A program made the position numbers and the translations under genes. From Dendrophyllia cribrosa (taxonomy: Eukaryota > Cnidaria > Anthozoa > Scleractinia > Dendrophylliidae), in NCBI GenBank assembly GCA_024195265.1, contig JAJLRJ010000005.1, forward strand, positions 46,388,087 to 46,452,086: 64,000 nucleotides of DNA. The letters run 5' to 3'. The notes beneath the pieces are model-generated. The model did not search any database, was not told the origin of the DNA, and saw only the letters and a list, made by a program, of their open reading frames with translations. Below are positions 49,803-64,000 of the stretch, piece after piece (positions within the stretch are counted from its first letter, which is position 1; every line of letters begins with the position of its first letter).

Positions 49803-50181
49803 CTTAAAACTAAATGCAAGGCTGATCGGACAGCTATAAAGGGTGTTTTATTGCCCAATATTTCGGTTTGGCAAAACTAACCTTCATCAGGGGCTGCAAA
49901 GAGCTAAGTAAAAATGGAATAAAACGGTTACAAGATATATAATGATTCAAATGAAAAGGTTAAATATGATTGGTTAACAAAAATAAACAGCAGAAACGTT
50001 ATTTTTGTTAACCAATCATATTTAACCTTTTCATTTGAATCATTTTATATCTTGTAACCGTTTTATTCCTTTTTACTTAGCTCTTTGCAGCCCCTGATGA
50101 AGGTTAGTTTTGCCAAACCGAAATATTGGGCAATAAAACACCCTTTATAGCTGTCCGATCAGCCTTGCATTTAGTTTTAAG
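49803..50181. repeat. Large palindrome with about 170-nt arms
   Basis: The ends CTTAAAACTAAATGCAAGGC and its reverse complement enclose near-perfect arms that include GATGAAGGTTAGTTTTGCC and AACCGAAATATTGGGC, with a short centre around AAAATAAACAGCAGAAACG. The CCTGATGAAGG...AAACCGAAA wording resembles Penelope-type terminal hairpins; that is a suggestion only. The end motif AAGGCTGATCGGACAG recurs at 55975 and 56020. Confidence 0.75.
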
Positions 50182-50654
50182 TTTTATTCAATACTGCTGA
50201 TCCTGATCTACACCAAGATCCGGCTTCACTTCGCCGTGCTGCTTGTCCAAGTGGTCCTCGCTTTATTTGAGAGTTACTTGAAATAACTCGCCCGATTACT
50301 CCCTTAATCAAAACTATAACAAAATTCTCGAATCTGATTGATTATCAGCAGGCCCGATTAGAGCATTACTGAACAGGACAGTTTGTCGTGCTTGGAATCG
50401 AACGATGTAATTGGACATTACGCGTCATTTGCGCGCGCTATCCTACTTTCAAATTGATAGAAAATATCCTAGACGTTTTGAGTACAAAAGAGTCCACATA
50501 GACTTTTTAATCTTGCATTTTGTTATTGATGCGATTATTTAGTAATCGAACTTCGTGTCGTACAATTCAGGGGTAATCGTGCTCGTCATATCAAATCGTC
50601 CTCGCGCTGATTGATTATCAGCAGGCCCGATTAGAGCATTAACAGGACAGTTTA

Positions 50655-51312
50655 TGCATGGTTCAATTCCTACAGTTACCATCCCCCCCCCGGGCACACC
50701 CCCGGGGATTTGCCATTTTTTCTTCTCTTGGCGTCCTATTCCCCACCCCCGGGCACAAAGAAAGAGGTAATTCCCCACCCCCGGGACACTCAACAGCAAG
50801 CTGCACCGTTTCTCAAGAAGACAGAAATATTTATTATACAAATCCACCGAACAGTTTACAAAATAGACATGGACTGGACTAGACTCGTATGGTTACAAAG
50901 ATCAGGAAGCATCTCTCCCATTGTTTTTCTTACTTGCTTGCGTTTCTTTGGCTTTCATCGCTCCTCTCTTGCGGTTGTTTCGTGTACTGAGGATGTGTTC
51001 TTCCCAACACTTCACATCATCCACTGACAGGCTTTAACTTTGCCAAATTGTTTTCTTCCAGCCAATTACTAACAAATTGTAAGGATTCCCCAGCAAAGAA
51101 GTCCGCTTGTTGAGTCATGTCGTCCGCCATAGTGCTTCGACGAAAATTTCGCCCCATAATTCCTTGCGCACCTAGATTATCCCCACCCCCTACCCCCGGG
51201 ACAAGACTGCTTGCAAAATTCCCCACCCCCGGGCCACAAGGGCCGATCTTGTCCCGGGGGTTGCCCGGGGGGGGGGGGGGGGGGATGGTAACTGTAGGAA
51301 TTGAACCATGCA
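50655..51312. mobile_element. Harbinger-type non-autonomous element (TSD TTA) with a passenger ORF
   Basis: TIRs are TGCATGGTTCAATTCCTACA and its reverse complement, extended by C/G runs. The flanks are TTA (50652-50654 and 51313-51315). Related repeats without the insertion at 50375-50395 and 54300-54325 show the empty site with a single TT(T)A. It carries a minus-strand ORF near 51130-51017 beginning MADDMTQQADFF. Confidence 0.75.
51017..51130 (-). CDS. Short passenger ORF inside the Harbinger-type element
   Basis: 38 codons starting MADDMTQQADFFAGESLQF and ending KLKPVSG. The other frame goes on at once with a Trp/Cys- and then Lys/Arg-rich segment (KCWEEHILSTRNNRKRGAMK) to about 50905, so a frame change probably cut a protein of about 75 residues. 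The family is not recognised. It might be a fragment of the partner protein of the transposon or a captured host exon. Confidence 0.35.
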   Translation of the reverse strand: MADDMTQQADFFAGESLQFVSNWLEENNLAKLKPVSG

Positions 51313-51514
51313 TTACGCGTCGTGCTTGGAATTGGACGATGTAATTGGACAGTGCGCGTCATTTGCGTGCGCTATCCTTTTTCCGTGCGTGCATGCGGTC
51401 AAAAACACACTCGATTGTTATGTTTTTAATCACCAAAACGTGTAACCATTTAACGTTTTTTCCTCAAATTTTGTTATAGTTATGATTAATTGGTAACAGG
51501 ACTTCGTGTCGTCC
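51313..51514. repeat. Right part of the host repeat split by the Harbinger-type insertion
   Basis: It matches 50385-50460 and the reverse of 54150-54320 (GCTTGGAATTGGACGATGTAA). Non-coding. Confidence 0.55.
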
Positions 51515-51713
51515 AATAGGCCATTTCCGAGTTGCCTTTAGCTTCTCTATCAAAGCGAGGCTAGGTACGAAACCTTGCATATGAAAATGAGTTTTGATTC
51601 ACATGCAAATAAAACTTATTTGCATGTGAATGAAAACTCATTTTCATATGAAAGGTTTCGCACCTAGCCTCGCTTTGATAGAGAGGCTAAAGGCAACTCG
51701 GAAATGGCCTATT
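51515..51713. repeat. Foldback MITE (AATAGGCCATTTCCGAGTTG)
   Basis: A nearly perfect palindrome of 199 bp with arms of about 90 nt, including GCCTTTAGC and CTCTATCAAAGCGAGGCTAG. The same CGGAAATGGCCTATT end occurs at 46980-46996. Confidence 0.82.
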
Positions 51714-52076
51714 CTGTCTGTAATCATACTCGTGATTAAACAAATCGGACTCCCGCTTCGCGGTCGTCCGGTTTTGTTAATCACTCGTATGATTACAGAC
51801 CGAATTCGACTCTACTCAGTCCTATTACCATTATGAATTGTACACCACTCAGTCCAATAACTAATCATTCCCTTTTGGTGCAAAAAAATTATAATAATTG
51901 AGGAAACTGACGGTACATGTATTTCAAGGAAAAGAAATAGATGAAAATAATAATAATATTGTTTCTCCGTCGTAATAAGTACGTCGTTGTATGGCAAAAT
52001 ATGTTAATCACGAAATGCTTTACTCTTTACTTCACAGTTTGTTTTGTGAAAGAGAAGACCAGTCACTAATTTTCCG

Positions 52077-53500
52077 ATGGCTAAAGTGGGCTTAGCGTTC
52101 TCCGGTGGCGGGATAAGGTCAGCGGCGTTCTGTTCTGGTGTCCTGCGCAGACTGCTTCAGCGAAACGCCAACCTGGATTACTTGAGCTGTGTGTCTGGGG
52201 GCGGTTATACAGGCTGCGCCTACATGGACTGGAAATTCCGTCATGAAAAGGAAACCAACAAGAGATGGCATTTTCAATTCTTTGATCATCTCCGCAGCAG
52301 AAGTGGCATATTTTGTGACTGGCGGAGGCCTTTCCAAGGTCTTGTTGACTCGATAATATTGACCTTATTACCGATATTCGTTTCGCTTGTGGTTCCATTG
52401 TTTTTGTGGGCTGCTTACGCATGTCCACTTGCTTATGTTGTCGACTTCTGTGCAGGCGACGTTATACGAGGTGGAATCATAACAAAATGTGATAACACTA
52501 CTTTAAAGTTTAACGAAACGGTCCAGGAATGTCATAAGCGGCGAGAACAAAAAGCCATCGAGAGATTCCTTCTGTTTAGCGTTCCACTCTTTGTCGCTTT
52601 TCTCTCATATTTCTTTGTGTCTTTTTTCCATAAAATCAAAAACGCCTTAGCCTTCTTGACCACTTCTTGTGGAGCCATTTTCGGCTTGTTGTTTCTTCCT
52701 TGGTTTTTTCACGATGTTCTGGAATTTATACCCACGTGGATGAAACTCTTAATTATTTTCCCCACAATCGTGCTGTGGTTTGCTTTTCCAGTCATGAGAA
52801 CGAATGCCACGCTTGTAGTGATTGTGTATCTTTACTCATTTGTTGTAATGTGGCGAGTGTACAAGGACAGTAGCTTTATACCTTACTCTCATAAGTCGTT
52901 TGCTATGTTGTTATGGCTGTCTGGTCTCATGCTCTTTATCTCTCCTGTAATTGGCACCATACAGCAACGTATTGGACATATCTACAATAGGTAGGTACTA
53001 GTCCGCCACATTCAACTTGTATCATCCGCGTTTATTTTCCTTTGATAACTGCTCTGTTAATTGTCTTTGAATGTTTTCTTTTAAGATGGCGGCTTCAGAA
53101 GGCCTTGTTTACTCCTGCAAGTGTTGGTTGGTGTGGTTGTGCAGGGATTTCATATCGTGACTTTTTTCTCTCTTGTCCAACGTTCAAACGCATCAGATCA
53201 ATGAACATCGATCCTGACCGACCTCTGACCTTGGACGACCTTGAAAACATCAAGCCAATTCTCATCAGCAACTCGGTCATTAACAGATGGCGTCGCACTA
53301 CCTCCCCCACGGAACCTGACTATGAAGTGTTGTCAATGTCCCCGCATGGAATTGAGAGATTGGACCGTCCTACCGACCAGCAAGAGTTTGACGGTAAACT
53401 GATGCCGGAAGATATTTTTCTGTCGGATGCCATGGCAACATCAGCTGCAGCAGTGGATCATCACATGGGTGCCCTTGAAGGAGGTGAGGAGCTGTTCAAA
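52077..53500 (+). CDS. Second patatin-like phospholipase gene, exons 1-2, cut by the assembly gap
   Basis: Exon 1 (52077-52990) and exon 2 (from 53086) match the first copy almost residue by residue. They keep GLAFSGGGIRSAAF, CVSGGGYTG, the membrane helices, the GT-AG junction and the codon phase. Introns differ in length (95 bp here, 480 bp in copy 1). Exon 2 runs into the 500-N gap at 53501. Exons 3-5, including the catalytic SDGG, are not found in the next 10 kb. It is either a truncated duplicate or a gene whose rest is lost in the gap. Confidence 0.78.
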
Positions 53501-54000
53501 NNNNNNNNNNNNNNNNNNNNNNNNNNNNNNNNNNNNNNNNNNNNNNNNNNNNNNNNNNNNNNNNNNNNNNNNNNNNNNNNNNNNNNNNNNNNNNNNNNNN
53601 NNNNNNNNNNNNNNNNNNNNNNNNNNNNNNNNNNNNNNNNNNNNNNNNNNNNNNNNNNNNNNNNNNNNNNNNNNNNNNNNNNNNNNNNNNNNNNNNNNNN
53701 NNNNNNNNNNNNNNNNNNNNNNNNNNNNNNNNNNNNNNNNNNNNNNNNNNNNNNNNNNNNNNNNNNNNNNNNNNNNNNNNNNNNNNNNNNNNNNNNNNNN
53801 NNNNNNNNNNNNNNNNNNNNNNNNNNNNNNNNNNNNNNNNNNNNNNNNNNNNNNNNNNNNNNNNNNNNNNNNNNNNNNNNNNNNNNNNNNNNNNNNNNNN
53901 NNNNNNNNNNNNNNNNNNNNNNNNNNNNNNNNNNNNNNNNNNNNNNNNNNNNNNNNNNNNNNNNNNNNNNNNNNNNNNNNNNNNNNNNNNNNNNNNNNNN
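53501..54000. other. Assembly gap, 500 N
   Basis: Exactly 500 undetermined bases, a usual placeholder size, so the true distance is unknown. Confidence 0.99.
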
Positions 54001-54890
54001 TAATGTGATTCAAATTTAATTATTAACATCTGTAAAGGTTTGGAGTAAACAAATAAATGAATGAATGAAATGAAATGAATGAATGAGTGATTAACAAAAT
54101 CGGACAACTGCGAAGCGGGAGTCCGATTTGTTTAACCATAACTATAACAAAATTCGAGGATAAAACGTTAAATGGTTACACGTTTTGGTGATTAAAAACA
54201 TAATTGAGTGTGTTTTTGACCGAGATGCATGCATACATGGAAAAAGGATAGCGCGCGCAAATGACGCATATGGTCCAATTACATCGTCCAATTACAAGCA
54301 TGACGCATAAACTGTCCTATTAATGCTCTAATCGTATCAATAACAAAATTCTCGATTGTGATTGGTCATCCGCACGCCTATTTCTTACGTAATTGGCACG
54401 CGGTCATGTGGGTGTCCAATTACAGCTATCCAATTACAACTTTTTGTAATTGGATAGCTGTAATTGGACACCTACGTTGCGCGCGCGTCAATCAGGTGCA
54501 CTAAATGTTTTTTTTTCTTGCTGTTTCTTCCCACTTTCAAACTGATAGAAAATATCCTTGACGTTTTGAGTACAAAAAACTCCACATAGACTTTTTAATC
54601 TCGAATTTTGTTATTGATTCGATTAATAATTAATCGAATCAAATTGCACGACACGAAGTTCAATCACTAATTATTAGTAATTGAACTTTGTGTCGTACAA
54701 TTCAGGGGTAATCGTGCTTGTAATTTCCAATCGTCCTCACACTACACGCTCGGCCGATTTGAAATTACTCGCCCAATTACTCCCTGAATTGTGCTCCACT
54801 CAGTCCAATTACTATTACTAATCAGGCCTGCTGATAACCAATCAGATTCGAGAATTTTGTTACAGTTTTTATTAAGCGTGGCATCCCTAA
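54001..54890. repeat. Complex of inverted repeats (TAATTGGA and GACACGAAGTTC families)
   Basis: An AATGAATG tail at 54044-54090 is followed by reverse copies of the 50341-51500 repeat. Local palindromes occur around 54415-54470 (CCAATTACAGCTATCC) and 54630-54700 (CGACACGAAGTTCAATC). No gene. Confidence 0.6.
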
Positions 54891-55159
54891 AGGCTGGTTT
54901 TCACTGGCGACGGAGTCGTAGTCGGAGTTGTAAGAGCGCTTCCGACCTAGTGAAAATCGAAAATCGGAGTCGTAAGCGGAGTCATTAGCTCGACGGAATT
55001 GGAATCGGAAGAATCAGAACGGTTCCATTTTCTTCCGATTCCGCTTATGACTCCGTAATCTTCTTCCGATTCCGTCGGTTTGATTTTCACTAGATCGCAA
55101 CGCTCTGCGCTTCTGATTACGACTCCGACTCCGATTCCGTCGTTAGTGAAAACCAGCCT
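54891..55159. mobile_element. Harbinger-type foldback MITE (TSD TAA)
   Basis: The ends AGGCTGGTTTTCACT and AGTGAAAACCAGCCT are flanked by TAA on both sides. The interior is made of GGAGTCGTA/TCCGATTCCG words in both orientations, so the whole element folds back. Confidence 0.75.
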
Positions 55160-55259
55160 TAAAAGTAACTGCTGCCATTATATTTGGGGGAAGTAGAAGG
55201 GCCCCAAACTTTGCTTGTTTTAATTAACGTAGTACAGTACAATGTGATGTATCTCTTAC

Positions 55260-55651
55260 CATTGTAACCCTCTAGCACACAATTGACAATAGGCCTGGCA
55301 GCATCGTTGTAAATATCCACTTGTTTTGAATCAATACCAAATACTCTGTCGTAAGTGAAATGTTTTGGCGGCTCCCCCGTTCGAGCGTTTCGGTTTTTCA
55401 CTGTTATTATTCCTCGGCTTTCGTCCACATTGACGGCCAAGCCACATGAAGTAGCAATTTCTTTTTCATTCATGGGCCGACATCGAACAACCACACGAAC
55501 ATTATCGGAATCTGTATCCACCTGAGTGTATATTGAAAACAAAGAAATGATATGAAAATAAAAATCGCAACCTGCGAAATTGGATAGGTCGTTCGGTATA
55601 TATGGTATTAGCTTAATATTTACCAGAAACGCACTTAAAACTTACCGTCAT
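55260..55651 (-). CDS. Kinesin-2 motor subunit (KIF3A-like), first two coding exons
   Basis: A two-codon exon at 55651-55646 (ATG ACG, then GTAAGT) is followed by exon 2, 55521-55260, after a CTCAG acceptor. Exon 2 encodes the start of the kinesin motor: [16 protein letters not shown] (first beta strand), [13 protein letters not shown] and [13 protein letters not shown]. The Glu-Pro-Pro-Lys spacing and the end just before the P-loop fit KIF3A, which with KIF3B and KAP drives intraflagellar transport. The P-loop exon (GQTGTGKT) is not found downstream on this strand before or beyond the gap. The remainder is missing, in the gap or misassembled. Confidence 0.75.
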
Positions 55652-55963
55652 TGTTTGTTGTAGCTTTTGTAAATTTCAGCCAACGTTTTCTATGTACAAC
55701 CAAGACGTAGCATCGTTATATTTTGCAGTCCAAGCGAAGAATATTTTATGTTTTCTCACGCCATCATTATCCCCTCAGGTAGTCAGGAACGCTCGGTTGC
55801 TTGGGCTTAGTGGCCACGCAGTGCCCCCAAACCACTTTATGTAAGAATAACAGAGTTTCTTAGAATATATGCTGGTCTTTTCCGTCTTTTCCGCCTCTGA
55901 AGTACATTACATATGAAAAGATACCGTTACCGCGTTGAACAAAAACGAATGGAGATTAAGAAT

Positions 55964-56055
55964 AGAAGCAAATGAAATGAAAGGCTGATCGTACAGTAAA
56001 GGAATATATATATATTCCTTTACTGTCCGATCAGCCTTTCATGTCATTTGCTTCT
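55964..56055. repeat. 92-bp near-perfect palindrome
   Basis: AGAAGCAAATGA(A)ATGAAAGGCTGATCG and its reverse complement meet at an AT-only centre. The inner end motif is shared with the 49803-50181 palindrome. Confidence 0.75.
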
Positions 56056-57595
56056 AATTAATTTCGCTGATCAGATCCTTCCCAGGGATCCAGTATTTCG
56101 AATTTGTCGAGTGGTCCTTTCATTTACAATTTAGATTAAGAATACCCTGTGTACAGCTGTCCCCTCCCTTTCTCCGATTTCTCTTAAGGGGGAGGGGGTG
56201 GGGGGGGGGGGGGGGGTGGCTTACACAGGCTGATTTGACAAACAAACGTTAGTTTTATAACAGATGTCACGGTAAAAGATAAAGAAGATAGAACATTTTT
56301 AGTCCTCAATTTTTCTCCTCCTCCCTTATCCTCTGAACTTCCCCTTCCCTTCCAGTACAGGGTTTTACATAGGATCTGCTCCATTCTCTCCAGCTCCCCT
56401 ACAGAGTAATGCTCTCTCTAAAGAGGCCTTCACACAGCAAACGTTCACAAATGCAATACGAGTTTGCCAACTCAAAAACGTGGGATAAAAAGTTGACAAG
56501 ATAGAAACAAGTTCTTTTTATCGCCAACACGTTTGTCAACAGTTGATGTGACGCTCACTTCACTAAACAAGTATGACACATGCTGACTATAGAAAGTTTC
56601 GTTTCTTTATTATACACTAAGAGAAAATTATATTTCTAGGATTCCAGACATTTCGCAATTCAAATTGAAAAAAGGTTAGATTCATAAAACGTTTACCCAT
56701 TAGATCGTTGTTCAGTTAAAAAATTACTGAAACTAGTTCAAGAAAAAAGAAGCTGTAATGAAATTTTTTTTTAAACTTTACACAGTTATTACATCTAGTA
56801 CATCAGAAAAATACAATGAAAAGAGGGGGTCACCAGGCCCGTTTTCAAGCTATAGCGCTGTAATATAATTTTATAACTAATTTGCTAGCTTGTGACGGCA
56901 ATATTGAAAATCCTAGCCTTGAGCGAGAGGCGACCATTATTTCCAGAAATTATTAGCGAAGAAAAATTAGTAGTATTGTTATGATAGCAGAACAATGTCA
57001 TCGTGAAAAGCCTTAAAGTTACCGAAAAAGAGAAACTAATGAAATGATAGGGCAATTTCAGCATCTGCACGCTCCCAGTAAAACGCTAAAAACTACATCG
57101 TTAAAGTGATTTCATAAGAATATCTCAAAATCTATTAATGAAAAATTCTTCAAATATGGATATATAACGGAGTGTAGTATTTTCTTCAAATACATGGAAT
57201 AAAAAAGATAGGTCACCATGTTCGTTTAGGAGAAAACTACCACTTATTTACTAAGGTAACTGAATCCTCAAAGGAAACCCTCTTGCTTCGGAGTGCGCGC
57301 GCGCTCGTGCACGCGCAAATGACGCAATTTATTATGCGCAGTAGTGATGCGCAATGCAATACTACGGAATCACCTTACTGAAAAATAGATCAAGAAAAAC
57401 TAAGATTTAAGAGTTTTCCTACACGTCAGTTAGTTACAAAATAGGCACGTTGCTTAGCAACATGACATATGCCGACAAAAAAAACTGTCCGAGTACTTCC
57501 GAGTGTTCGCACAGCGTTTTGATTAGATAACTACAATCGCAAATAATCCGAGTACTTGCACGAATACGGAACTTGGAGAGCAAATGATTTTTTCT
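56056..57595. other. Intergenic between the kinesin fragment and the TBCK 3' end
   Basis: It contains a G-rich tract at 56190-56218 and otherwise AT-rich sequence. As the two genes run in the same direction, this should hold the TBCK 3' UTR (from 57595 down). No other gene is seen. Confidence 0.5.
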
Positions 57596-63909
<6,314 letters not shown>

Positions 63910-64000
63910 CTGTTGAAACAAAAACATGATACTTAAGTTACGACTTAAAGGCCGTTTACACGACAGAAAAAAATGGGTACGGACCCGTCAAGAAAGGAGG

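Overview
This is a eukaryotic, probably anthozoan cnidarian (coral-type), genomic window. The evidence is AT-rich intron-containing host genes, a BEL/Pao retroelement, Penelope-like and LINE remnants, dense foldback and MITE-type repeats, and one long Polinton/Maverick-type virus-like element. The taxon is an inference; nothing in the window names the species. Bases 53501-54000 are an assembly gap of exactly 500 N. LAYOUT: 1-2598 is the 3' part of a BEL/Pao pol gene entering from outside the window, followed by a probable LTR. 2.6-8.1 kb is non-coding and repeat-rich, with nested inverted repeats and a LINE 3' end. 8162-25270 is a complete integrated Polinton-type element of 17.1 kb, with 304-bp terminal inverted repeats (TIRs) and a 5-bp target duplication CAATC. 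25.3-39.5 kb is a repeat graveyard of foldback elements, poly-G MITEs, a MULE-like element with nested LINE, Penelope and MITE pieces, and a Penelope GIY-YIG fragment. 39631-44511 is an intact-looking five-exon gene for a membrane-bound patatin-like phospholipase, and 52077-53500 is a second copy cut by the gap. 55260-55651 (minus) holds the first two coding exons of a kinesin-2 (KIF3A-like) gene. 57596-63909 (minus) holds the last seven coding exons of TBCK, with repeats in its introns. THE POLINTON-TYPE ELEMENT: it carries a protein-primed family-B DNA polymerase with an OTU-like and zinc-finger N-terminus, a retroviral-type integrase, an A32-like packaging ATPase, a double-jelly-roll-type major capsid protein candidate, a penton-like protein candidate, several small membrane proteins, a coiled-coil membrane protein, a YqaJ-type exonuclease, a VLTF3-like late transcription factor candidate and zinc-finger proteins. 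Together these would cover replication (PolB, YqaJ), integration, virion building and packaging, and transcription. Almost every start codon is preceded within about 25 nt by a CATATATAC-like motif, and several stop codons overlap AATAAA, so the element seems to use a compact stop/poly(A)/TATA/start module. Each end of the element is itself a 126-bp near-perfect palindrome. Nearly all long genes carry one or two frame breaks although the ends are intact, so this copy is either a decaying provirus or an indel-containing assembly of a live one.
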